Source of the DNA: Fidelibacterota bacterium
GTDB lineage: Bacteria > Fidelibacterota > UBA8477 > JABMPR01
Direction of reading: 5' to 3'
Length of the DNA stretch: 62,532 bases
NCBI GenBank assembly: GCA_016845065.1
Contig: JAERTG010000099.1
Coordinates: 1-62,532, forward strand
Shown here: piece after piece, positions 47,001-52,792 of the stretch
Numbering within the stretch: the first letter of the stretch is position 1
Layout of the letters: each line of letters begins with the position of its first letter
Translations under genes and position numbers: made by a program
The notes under the pieces: model-generated
What the model was told of the DNA's origin: nothing
The model's input: the letters and a program-made list of their open reading frames with translations, nothing else
Databases searched by the model: none

Positions 47001-47143
47001 GCCGTGAAAGCCGGCTGCAAAAAAACAAGGGAAAACAGAAGTATGTAAACCAGGGGTCGAGCTTTTTGCGATGTAAAAAGGTTGAACTTGGTCTCAGTCT
47101 TAAGGACACGTTCGTATGTATTGTTGACGGTAAGGAGATTCAT
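38075..47143 (-). CDS. Giant modular surface/secreted protein (choice-of-anchor D, SdrD-like, DUF11)
   Basis: About 3,022 residues. After a long signal sequence (core ILLFSLVFLQPAFTA) come one SdrD-like module (WHDTNANGIQDGGETG), six choice-of-anchor-D repeats, a DUF6923-like propeller segment, two SdrD-like modules, six more repeats, two more SdrD-like modules, four repeats and a terminal DUF11 domain. SdrD-like units carry Ca-binding-like DxNxNGxQD. The C-terminus shows no T9SS, LPXTG or PEP-CTERM signal. ATG 47143 was chosen over a TTG at 47179; no good ribosome-binding site is visible at either. Adhesion or matrix function is inferred. Confidence 0.88.
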   Translation of the reverse strand: MNLLTVNNTYERVLKTETKFNLFTSQKARPLVYILLFSLVFLQPAFTAEYLAGTVWHDTNANGIQDGGETGVAGVTVTITGVSVSYSGTKTTDANGDWISNDLRSRKTYNLNFSNFPAGYALSPQDQGGDDNLDSDPNTGTGTTIAYTVVRNQTVGGIDAGIYLPAEMDVQGNGTSILDGDASPTATDHTDFGDVAAGAATNSHTFTIYATGGLDLLLSGSPIVTISGTHAADYSVTTQPTSPIVTGNNDTFVIQFSPSTTGLRMATISIDNNDPDENPYTFDIQGTGTIPPEIDISGNGTTIYDGDTSPSVTDDTYFGSADIVTGYVDHTFTVSNSAVTTLNLSGSPIVQLSGAHAADFSVTTPPASTIAPSGSDTFVIRFDPSTSGNRTATVTIENDDLDENPYTFDIQGTGSVTPEMDITGNGVSIVDGTTTTSTSDHTDFDDTDVNNGGMTIRTFTISNSGSGDLTLSGPTYVNVSGAHASDFTVSQQPASATVSALGGSQTFQITFDPPTTGLRQASVSITNDDPDESPYTFAIQGTGILTPEIDILNTGVSIVDGDVTPSISDSTDFDHALVGGNTHIVTYTIENNGLAPLNLTGSWPLISISGSHAGDFSVVTAPSTPIAQGGSTTFQIAFDPLTTGIRAASLTIANNDLDEGGYTFAIQGTGLSGGATLCEIDVQGNLVSIASGDVSPSVIDGTAFGSLAHTAGTTSQTFMVRNTGSEDLILTSSPLVSITGTHASDFSVTLQPSSHVAPAGSVPFNVTFDPSAPGARTAVISIENNDGDENPYTFEVEGFGLSYPEIEVRGNNNIIYSGSVTPGNSDSTDFGDVTPWFGDKYITYTIYNTGDSALALSGNPRVEIAGDASSEFVVTTQPSATILPGGSSDFVVKFDPGVVGTRNAYVSILNSDSNESPYTFYMTGEGKGNLTPFPCISRFFHIYGDDGVISYMDATVNPYAYTTMTQMNYSINGVGYNVEDGLLYGFEMDNDVPGDNIVRIDGDYNVDVLNVSINYESWRADFDVSGDMYFWNSSGTEVGIFDASAGTVTYHTTTGATWIPIDMAYLDADGKFYGMHGDYLYQYDPNNNHYVVEIPITGRLADDYLNNINSAYYGAAWSADDGYIFTTNSQSGRMYKISPSGFSIYVGLGQANLNKSDGASCPLVPAPLPSTGQVGDKVWVDSNADGIQDAGEPGLPGVVVDLYSIDSPFIASAITDANGEYLFQNLSPSEYYIVFSSAPAGFTLTQQHQGLDGSSDSDANTHQDSLGRTPNFFVGVGLIEEGIDAGYTAAGVGDFIWDDLNSNDDQDFGEPGIPGVTVELVLESNGSTIDATTSDANGSYSFSNVSADDYRIRVTNLPGGYQFVNQNSGATDDVDSDINPATGLSDIFTINNDYNSSIDAGIEQNSFPEMNVVGNGNSISDGDTSPSTTDDTDFGSLSAVSGSVVHTFTIDNATGSADLTLNGSPVVEISGTNAADFTLTTAPALTTLTTAQTTTFQITFDPIDNGLRTAVLSISNNDANENPYDFDIQGTGLAPEIAILGNGQNITTGDTIPSLTDATDFGSHDIDTGSSNSVFTIQNTGPADLDLNGGTLVVIGGDHPGDFTVTANPTTPVAATSGSTTFTVNFNPTTTGLREATISVASTDSDENPFVFTIHGTGTSSPEIAVQGNLNDIPHGDTTPSTTDLTDFGGRDVADPPLAYSFTIQNVGSGDLALTGLPIVQITGANAGDFIVSQQPASSTITPAGSITFQVSFDPTTTGIREATVLIPNDDADEAPFSYAIQGLGTSTLDEEIEVLGNDQVIDSGDNFPTSADFTDMGTAEISGVPATATFVVRNIGYAVLSLTGPPPYVSFTGTNASEFTITSTPSNSIAIDSATTTFEVTFTPFALGTRQAIVNIQNDDADEDPYTFTIQGTGVYDPTSLSEINIKGNMIDIADGDTSPNVSDGTDYGSVEVIGGFTTTQEYVIYNNGSDDLALGDNPIISTVGAHASDFSVIAAPASLVAPSSTVAFTIEFNPSASGLREATISIGNSDLDEDPYTFDIQGTGTITPEMTVTGNSVTIANGDTSPSLTDSTLFGDVDITTGSQFITYTINNSGNTSLTVGAISFSGAHASDFSVSTAPAASVSTSGSTTFVVKFDPSSVGTRTATISIVNDDPDVSPYEFDLQGNGTSPSDGVIGNMVWLDNNGDGIQDAGEDALSGVTVTLYDSGDNSMGSTVSGSDGSYSFTGLAAGDYYLTFTNPPNGFVLSAMDQGGDDALDSDADPSANGKTATFTLGISEIDNTRDAGFKATGVGDIVWLDVNTNGLQDGGEAGVSGIDVEIKIDGGASIATTTTDVNGYYAFTGLTPQTYRLYFTGLPAGYAFATQNVGGDDTIDSDVNLSTGESDAVIVGADVFVSSLDAGVYQQSEPEISVKGNNIDIVDGDASPSTLDFTDFGDVDAQIDSVIHTFQIFNGNGAADLTLNGTPKVTISGANAAEFFVKVEPAEVIIANSSTSFDIRFIPLSEGTKTATVSITNTDSDENPYTFDIRGNGLASEIEVKGNNTVISDGDITPTATDFTDFGSEDILTGSQAQIFTILNTGNADLKLSNPATYIDISGAHAADFTVTSVPTTPIATNNSTSFTITFDPSAEGLREAVISIDNNDLDEDPYTFAIQGIGLASPEISVLGNGESIADGDASPIVTDNTDFGSKDILTATQENSFYLKNIGSGALTLNGVPLVALSGAHAGDFLVSTPPAVSSIAPGDSVIFSVTFNPTVVGLRSATLSVANDDDDENPFNFDIQGTGIASSDINVLGNGVSISSGDITPDAADSTLFMDTILDSTSWVTYTIENTGSAVLNLTGGSPFVTISGTHASDFTLGLIPQATINAGGGTTSFTISFTPGAEGVRTASISIASDDSDENPYTFSISGTSLPMPLPDLFLSESVDLSTALPGDTLTYTVTYSNVGEGVAKNVVVDQAIPNNSTYVENSAAGAGMIITYQHEVAGGYDSSQAAPVVDIKYERTLDLEPTGIGTITFKVVID
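38395..39925 (-). repeat. Choice-of-anchor-D repeat block C (4 copies)
   Basis: Four tandem protein-coding repeats of about 125 residues each, with the pattern E(I/M)xVxGNG-xxxI-xDGDxxP ... FGSxD ... GSAxLxLxGxPxVxISGxHAxDF ... DENPYTFxIQGTG. They are bounded by the DUF11 domain and an SdrD-like pair. Confidence 0.85.
40630..42920 (-). repeat. Choice-of-anchor-D repeat block B (6 copies)
   Basis: Six tandem repeats similar to those of blocks A and C. They differ mostly in loop sequences, and the DENPYTF signature varies (DENPFVF, DEAPFSY, DVSPYEF). They are flanked on both sides by SdrD-like pairs. Confidence 0.85.
44370..46645 (-). repeat. Choice-of-anchor-D repeat block A (6 copies)
   Basis: Six tandem repeats of about 125 residues, between the N-terminal SdrD-like module and a DUF6923-like segment. 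The spacer signature (DENPYTF-IQGTG) is near-invariant in the first two copies and degrades towards the sixth (NESPYTFYMTGEG). Confidence 0.85.
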
Positions 47144-47179
47144 ATTATTCAGGGTCGAGCTCCGATATTCGGAATACAA

Positions 47180-47599
47180 TTATGTTCAAAACTGCTGGGA
47201 TTGTAGTGAAAAGAGTCATGTCTATAGCTTGGCATCTCAGCAGGAGAAATAAAAACAAATTTGTTAAAGACTCTTTTCATAAGTTCCTTTATATATGTCA
47301 AAGGTCGTGCCATGGCCAAAAACCACACATAAATATTTGATTATGTGACACATAAGAGCCTTTAATCTTCAGGCTAAATGTAGGGGTGTGTTAGGATTAT
47401 CTGACGAAAATTTTAGGAATGTAATATAATAGAGACAGTAAATGACAAAAGCAACCAATGGTAAAAGGGTAGGATCCCAAGATAAAATGTGATAAAAAAG
47501 AACTGTCAGAGCTAAAAATTTTCTATGACTTCTGATTTATGAACCACCCAAAAGGTCGAAGTAAAAGATCTTAACATTTCTTAACTAGAGGGGTTTAGG
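47180..47599. other. Intergenic region upstream of the giant gene
   Basis: 420 bp without a gene. It holds an 11-bp perfect inverted repeat, TGAAAAGAGTC at 47207-47217 and GACTCTTTTCA at 47269-47279, with a 51-bp spacer. It should contain the promoter of the giant surface-protein gene and lies downstream of the MmcQ-like gene. An AGCCT/AGGCT short stem near 47358 has no T run and is not called a terminator. Confidence 0.5.
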
Positions 47600-47956
47600 T
47601 TATTCAAAACCTAGACGCTTTTGTTCCTTTTTACTCATGCCTTTTACCACCAGAATGTAAGAGTCCTCAATTAATTTTTTGACCAGATGTGGATCCAGAC
47701 TACCATCTAGAATGACAGTATTCCAGTGCTCCTTGTTCATGTGATAACCTGGAATGATTGCATCAAACTGTAACCTTAAAACTTGTGCGTCTTCTGGGTC
47801 ACATTTAAGATTTATGGAGAGTGGCTTGCCCTCCAGTCCGATGAGTGCGAACATCTTTTTTGCTACTTTAAAAACAGCTGTTTTATCGTCAAAGGGAAAA
47901 TCCAGAGAGGCATCCATATAGCTCAGCAATAAAGTTTCCAGTTCAGCATATTTCAT
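47600..47956 (-). CDS. MmcQ/YjbR family protein
   Basis: A 118-residue protein with the YjbR/MmcQ pattern: a helix starting YAELETLLLSYM, then PFDDKTAVFKVAKKMFALIG, a basic SINLKCDPEDAQVLR, and GYHMNKEHWNTVILDGSL. The fold is CyaY-like and the family is described as possible DNA-binding; its function is not settled. The ATG overlaps the stop of the TrpF-like gene (ATGA), so translation is coupled. The gene ends the leftward pair. Confidence 0.9.
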   Translation of the reverse strand: MKYAELETLLLSYMDASLDFPFDDKTAVFKVAKKMFALIGLEGKPLSINLKCDPEDAQVLRLQFDAIIPGYHMNKEHWNTVILDGSLDPHLVKKLIEDSYILVVKGMSKKEQKRLGFE

Positions 47957-48624
47957 TTGCCACCGTCATCATTTCTAAGTGCAATATCCATGAACTTTTT
48001 CAACTTCACTTCATCGAGTTTCCCAGCCGTTCTGACTCCGCTGCACAGATCAAAACCAGATGGCTCAACCATGGTTCTGGCTTCCTTAATATTTTCTGGT
48101 GTCAACCCACCGGCCAGCATAACAGGAAGAGAACTTAATGCACAAATATCACGGCTGATCTGCCAGTCGTGAGTTTCTCCTGTACCACCAAGGGTCTTTG
48201 TTTTGGCTTCAGGGTTGCCTGAGTCAAGAAGGATAATATCCACCAAATCGTCGTAATAACCAGCTTCCGAAATAGAGGTCTTATCGCGCACATGAATGAC
48301 CTGAATCAGGCGTGTGTTCGGAAGTGATTTTCGAAGCTTTTTTAGTTCAGGTTCAGAGAGCTTGTCTACAAGTTGGATGCCCCATGTTTTAGCCACAGAA
48401 TGTTGAGCTAATACTTCATCGCAGGAGAGCTTACTGGTGAGTAAAACACTTCTCGTTTCAGGGGGTAGGCTGGCGACAATTTCGACTATTTTCTCAAGGG
48501 GAATCACTCCAGGACCGCTGGGCATTTCAGACACCAATCCCAACCAGCTTGCACCGGCGGAAAGAGCCATTTTTGCCTCAGTTAAAGAACTAATACAACA
48601 AACTTTTATCAAGTGCTTTTCCAT
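47953..48624 (-). CDS. trpF: Phosphoribosylanthranilate isomerase-like protein (TrpF-like)
   Basis: A TIM-barrel protein of 223 residues. The catalytic Cys region is KVCCISSLTEA (family form KICGIT), with LLDSGNPEAKTKTLGGTGETHDW for the phosphate region, LAGGLTPENI, and SGVRTAGKLDEVKLKKF replacing SGVE...G.KD. TrpF catalyses the Amadori step of tryptophan synthesis. No other trp gene is in the window, and several signature positions are unusual, so another Amadori-type role is possible. Its stop overlaps the MmcQ gene start in an ATGA. Confidence 0.78.
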   Translation of the reverse strand: MEKHLIKVCCISSLTEAKMALSAGASWLGLVSEMPSGPGVIPLEKIVEIVASLPPETRSVLLTSKLSCDEVLAQHSVAKTWGIQLVDKLSEPELKKLRKSLPNTRLIQVIHVRDKTSISEAGYYDDLVDIILLDSGNPEAKTKTLGGTGETHDWQISRDICALSSLPVMLAGGLTPENIKEARTMVEPSGFDLCSGVRTAGKLDEVKLKKFMDIALRNDDGGK

Positions 48625-48773
48625 TTAAACGTGACAGTTCTGAACAGCAGTGAAAAACTGGTTAATGCTTAGAATTAGGTCGGTAATAGTGCGTTTCGCT
48701 GCCAAATTGTGGCAAAAATGAGGGCTAACACCTATATTTGTGAGTCTAATCAACATGAGAGGTAGTGTGTTTT

Positions 48774-49766
48774 TTAGTTAAAGTGTTGCTTTAGGTGGTT
48801 GATTAGTGGTTTAGGAAGAGACGCTTTAACACCAATAAAAAAGATATTGTATTTCTCACAAAATTCAGGATCAAGCTTGATAATATCTTTCTGGGTTGTA
48901 ATCCAATAATCGCAAATATTGTTCTCAATTTCTGCTAGCTGTGAAGCCGTATATTGGGCGTGATCGGGGAAAGATATTTTAACTTCAGCTGATTGGTGAA
49001 TATCCTCAAGCTGAGTAAAAAAATGCTCGGGATTTCCAATCCCAGCAAAGAGTCCAAAACTCCCTTTTAGTGATGCCAGTGGATGGTCATTTCCCAGGTG
49101 GTTTTTCACAACATTGTCAAGCTCAAAAGTGAGATTGTTTTCATGGTTTTCTCGACACCCTTTTTTGCTAAAAACAACAACATCAGCTCTGGCCATATTT
49201 CCTGTGGACTCTCTTAAAAAACCCCATGGCAGCAGACGAGGTTTTTGTGTTTTGTTAAAATCAACAATCACAATATCTAGATCACGATGAAGACGTCTAT
49301 GTTGAAATCCATCATCCAAAATGATCACATCAGGAGAGAATTTGCTCTCAAGATATTGGGCACCCCTGACTCGATTTTCAGACACGAGAACAGGCACACC
49401 AGGGAAGTTTTTTGCAATCAAAAACGGTTCATCACCAGCATCATTCACCATGGATTTTAGACCTCTATTATCTGCAACAACCAGGAGGCCTTTTGATGAT
49501 CTTCCATACCCGCGAGATAAAACTGCAGGTCTTTTGCCCTGGCTAAAAAAGTGTTGGACAAGGGCTTGCACAAGAATGGTTTTTCCACTTCCCCCTGCAG
49601 AAATGTTTCCCACTGAAACAACAAGAGTTTTAACTCTCTCAGTTTTAAAAAATCCTAGATCATATGCTCGATTTCGTAGTGAAATGAGAATGCCATATTT
49701 GATGGATAGCAGAACCCGAAAAGGTAAAAACCAGGGGGCGGTATGAAGGTGGCTTACTAGACTCAT
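48774..49766 (-). CDS. lpxK: Tetraacyldisaccharide 4'-kinase LpxK
   Basis: Inner-membrane kinase that adds the 4'-phosphate to the lipid A disaccharide. The P-loop is SVGNISAGGSGKT (51-63), with AGGSGKT typical of LpxK, followed by LSRGYGR and LDDGFQHRRLHRDLDIV. An N-terminal hydrophobic segment anchors it. At 330 residues it is normal. It follows the acyltransferase gene by 9 bp, forming a lipid A operon. Confidence 0.95.
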   Translation of the reverse strand: MSLVSHLHTAPWFLPFRVLLSIKYGILISLRNRAYDLGFFKTERVKTLVVSVGNISAGGSGKTILVQALVQHFFSQGKRPAVLSRGYGRSSKGLLVVADNRGLKSMVNDAGDEPFLIAKNFPGVPVLVSENRVRGAQYLESKFSPDVIILDDGFQHRRLHRDLDIVIVDFNKTQKPRLLPWGFLRESTGNMARADVVVFSKKGCRENHENNLTFELDNVVKNHLGNDHPLASLKGSFGLFAGIGNPEHFFTQLEDIHQSAEVKISFPDHAQYTASQLAEIENNICDYWITTQKDIIKLDPEFCEKYNIFFIGVKASLPKPLINHLKQHFN

Positions 49767-49775
49767 AGAAGCAGC

Positions 49776-50441
49776 TTAAAAAGAATTGTCCAATTCCTCC
49801 TGATGTATTTTGCAGAGCAAGCTTGCTTGCTCAATCGCCTCGTCCAGAGCCTTTCCCCGAAGCTTCGGATTCACTCTGATGGGTTCACCAAAACTCGCTA
49901 TTGCTCTGGAGAATGGAAGTGGGATGGCAAACTTATCCCATCCCCGGGCTCGCAGTGCCCACTTTGAAATGGTGGCTGTTGGAATGATATATCCATCAAG
50001 ATGTTGGGCCGCGACATATGTCCCAGGTTTCATTTCTCGTCGAGGACCACGGGGACCATCAGACGCAAATGCTGATATCTTGATCTCTTGCTTGCGTAAA
50101 TAACGGATCATCCCCCGGTAGGCTTTTTTGCCACCGCGAGTACTCGAACCTCTAAAAGTTTCGTAGTTCAACCCTTCTAATACAGCACTGGCAATATCAC
50201 CATCACCAGCTTGACTGACAATTGCAGCAGGCTTTAGCGGTGCCGTCAAATACCAGGCGATAAACATGTCTCCATGCCAGAACTGGAAAACCAATGGCGA
50301 ACCAGTTTTGGCCAGATGTTGAAAGCGGCCCCATCCACGAACCTCCAGCCTGAGGCTTTTTCCAATAAGGTTTACGAGGCTGCCCCCAAAGCGACGGGCA
50401 AATCGTGAGATGCGTGACTGGCTTTTTCGGCTGAGACCCAT
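49776..50441 (-). CDS. DUF374 lysophospholipid acyltransferase-like protein
   Basis: A 221-residue acyltransferase-fold protein. The HX4D-type motif reads QFWHGDMFIAWY, and GSSTRGGKKAY, SDGPRGPRREMKPG and SKWALRARGWDKF are the DUF374 hallmarks. It is flanked by lpxB (3 bp after its stop) and lpxK (9 bp before its start), so it probably acylates a lipid A precursor or attaches an accessory acyl chain. The exact substrate is not established. Confidence 0.88.
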   Translation of the reverse strand: MGLSRKSQSRISRFARRFGGSLVNLIGKSLRLEVRGWGRFQHLAKTGSPLVFQFWHGDMFIAWYLTAPLKPAAIVSQAGDGDIASAVLEGLNYETFRGSSTRGGKKAYRGMIRYLRKQEIKISAFASDGPRGPRREMKPGTYVAAQHLDGYIIPTATISKWALRARGWDKFAIPLPFSRAIASFGEPIRVNPKLRGKALDEAIEQASLLCKIHQEELDNSF

Positions 50442-50444
50442 ACT

Positions 50445-51584
50445 CTACTCAAGATCCCGTTCAATTTCAGTGGCGATGATCTCAGCACAACCAGGTTGTC
50501 CTAACAGATCTTTTAACTGAGCCAACTTGCTTAGCATCTCTTTGTTGACCGAGGGATCTGTCAATAACTTCAAGGTCTCAAAAGCAATAGATTGGCCATG
50601 GGCCTCATTCTGGATGAGCTCAGGTGCTGCCCGCTCACCAAGGATCAAATTGGGCATGGCGATGTGTTCGATGTCCACCAGAAGTTTTCCAATGAGGTAT
50701 GAAATAGGAGCAATCTTGTAAATGACCACCAGGGGAGTACCCAAAAACGCGGTTTCCAGAGTGGCAGTCCCTGATGCTACAATAGCCACGTCTGCATGTG
50801 CCATCAATGGGTAGGGCGCATCTCTGATAATTTTCACATTATCAAATTCGGTAAAGGGATCATAGTACGAGCTGGAAAGTGTTGAAAGACCTGCAATTGC
50901 GAATTGAATCTCTGGCTGTTTCTGTCTGAGCAATCTTATGGCATCCAGGAGAGGCTGAGTGTGCCTTTCCATCTCATTGCGGCGACTTCCAGGTAATAGA
51001 GCCACCAGTGGCTTGCTCTCGTCAAATCCATATTGAGTGTAAAAGTCTGAACGTCCGGGGAGCTGGAAATCCTTTTCCACAACAGGGTGCCCGGTAAAAG
51101 TGACGGGGATTCCCTGTTTCTTGTAGAAGGCTTCCTCAAATGGGAAAATCACAAACATCCGCTTGACAAATTGTCGCATGGTTTTAACTCGACCCTTCTT
51201 CCAGGCCCACACTTGAGGTGAAATGTAGTAGTAGACGGGAATCCCAAGGGCTTTAAGTTTAACCCCTAAACGTATGTTGAAACCGGGATAGTCCAGTAGG
51301 ATGGCAGCATCGGGCTTACGAATTTCACATTCATTGATAACCGATGTCATAACCAATCTGAAAAAAGAGAGGTGCTTGATGACTTCAATAAACCCCGTGA
51401 CAGATAAATCCCGGGCATGGTACAGGGCTTCAAGTCCCTCTGCTTCCATCAAATCTCCACCAAGCCCCCAGAATTCATGATTTGGGTTATGTGCTTTCAT
51501 GGCAGCCATGAGCGGGGCTGCATGATGATCACCGGAGACCTCACCGGCGACGATGAGAAAGTTTTTGGCTGAGGTAGTTATTAT
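50445..51584 (-). CDS. lpxB: Lipid-A-disaccharide synthase LpxB (non-canonical start)
   Basis: Joins UDP-2,3-diacylglucosamine and lipid X. The family motif AGEVSGDHHA lies upstream of the first in-frame ATG (51509) and is followed by WGLGGDLMEAEG, SPQVWAWKKGRV, GHPVVEKD and LPGSRRNEMERH. From the upstream stop at 51605-51603 to that motif there is no ATG, GTG or TTG in frame. I place the start at ATA 51584, which overlaps the previous gene's stop as ATAA, in the position of an ATGA coupling. That gives 379 residues, close to E. coli LpxB (382). A true non-AUG start or a sequence error are both possible. Confidence 0.9.
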   Translation of the reverse strand: MITTSAKNFLIVAGEVSGDHHAAPLMAAMKAHNPNHEFWGLGGDLMEAEGLEALYHARDLSVTGFIEVIKHLSFFRLVMTSVINECEIRKPDAAILLDYPGFNIRLGVKLKALGIPVYYYISPQVWAWKKGRVKTMRQFVKRMFVIFPFEEAFYKKQGIPVTFTGHPVVEKDFQLPGRSDFYTQYGFDESKPLVALLPGSRRNEMERHTQPLLDAIRLLRQKQPEIQFAIAGLSTLSSSYYDPFTEFDNVKIIRDAPYPLMAHADVAIVASGTATLETAFLGTPLVVIYKIAPISYLIGKLLVDIEHIAMPNLILGERAAPELIQNEAHGQSIAFETLKLLTDPSVNKEMLSKLAQLKDLLGQPGCAEIIATEIERDLE

Positions 51585-52558
51585 TGACCCAAGAGCTGTT
51601 GGTTAATCTGTTCTGCAATTCGCAAGGCTTCCAGGCCATCTCGCCCACTAACTACAGGCACTTGTTGTAGCTTGATGGATGATGCAAAAGCCGCCTGTTC
51701 AGCATACATGGCATCCAGCTGAGGCAACTCGCGATTACTATATACAATGGCCTTTTCTGAGCCCTCCATGGGTATAATACGATCCCCCGTCATGTCAGAA
51801 CCTGGGCTTTTCAGGGCATACATCTCTGTCGACCCCTTCTGGAAATCAATGGTGATATAGTGCTCGTGCTGAAAAATACGCATTTTTCGCATGGGGTTCA
51901 GGGATATCCTGCTGGCTGTGACATTAGCAACGCAGCCATTTTCAAATGTTAGCCTTGCATTGGCGATATCTGCCAGATCAGAAATGACTGCTAGCCCATT
52001 GGCCTGAATGTCAGTGACGGGACTTTTTACCAGCGATAAAATGATGTCGATATCGTGAATCATATTCTCATGAACCACAGGATTATCAATACCTCGAGGC
52101 ACAAAACTCACAAGTCGGTGAGCTTCTATAAAGCGGGGCTCCAAAGCGACATCATCCAGTGCAGCTAGGGCAGGATTGAAGCGCTCGACATGGCCAACCT
52201 GAATGTTAACACCCTGTTTTTCGGCGAGGGTCACTAATTCTTCCCCCTCTTCCAGCGTGACCGAAATAGGTTTTTCGATAAAGACGTGTTTTCCGGCTTC
52301 AATGGCGGACTTGGCATAGGAGTAGTGGAATTTAGTTGGACAAGTAATAAAAAGCGCATCGCTGGATTTAATCAGGGCTTGAGGATCTTGGGCTACAGGC
52401 ACTCCGAATTCCTTCGCAACCTGCTGTACGCGGTCTGAATCAGTGTCAAAAATACCCTGACAATCCCAGTCCTGATGTTGACTAAGATGACGGGTGTGAA
52501 AACAGCCGATGTGGCCTGCGCCGATTAAACCGGCCTTGAGTTTTTGTGAGTTTGCCAT
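51581..52558 (-). CDS. Gfo/Idh/MocA oxidoreductase, GnnA candidate
   Basis: NAD-dependent dehydrogenase of 325 residues. The Rossmann motif GLIGAGHIGCFH is at about 10-21 and the catalytic HVFIEKPISV at about 92-101, followed by QVGHVERFNPA. It directly precedes lpxB, and the two overlap. In Acidithiobacillus and Leptospira, GnnA, a Gfo/Idh-type UDP-GlcNAc 3-dehydrogenase, works with GnnB to make GlcN3N for lipid A. This setting makes GnnA a reasonable inference. No gnnB is in the window, so another sugar oxidation is possible. Confidence 0.82.
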   Translation of the reverse strand: MANSQKLKAGLIGAGHIGCFHTRHLSQHQDWDCQGIFDTDSDRVQQVAKEFGVPVAQDPQALIKSSDALFITCPTKFHYSYAKSAIEAGKHVFIEKPISVTLEEGEELVTLAEKQGVNIQVGHVERFNPALAALDDVALEPRFIEAHRLVSFVPRGIDNPVVHENMIHDIDIILSLVKSPVTDIQANGLAVISDLADIANARLTFENGCVANVTASRISLNPMRKMRIFQHEHYITIDFQKGSTEMYALKSPGSDMTGDRIIPMEGSEKAIVYSNRELPQLDAMYAEQAAFASSIKLQQVPVVSGRDGLEALRIAEQINQQLLGQ

Positions 52559-52792
52559 AGCGCGAAAAATAAGGCAAAACTATAGCCTTGAAAGAGTAAA
52601 CCAATGAAGAACAGGTAATGTTCTGGAAACTCACAAAGCTTTCGACTGGATGTTTAGTGCGCTTAGCTGGTTTCAGGATTTTGATCTGCAAACCTCAAAA
52701 CCAATTCATTCATGGCAAAAATTGAATTTAAAGTTATTTTAGTCCATATTTCCCGAAGAATAGAGCTAGATAAAAATCCTTAAGGGTCAAAC

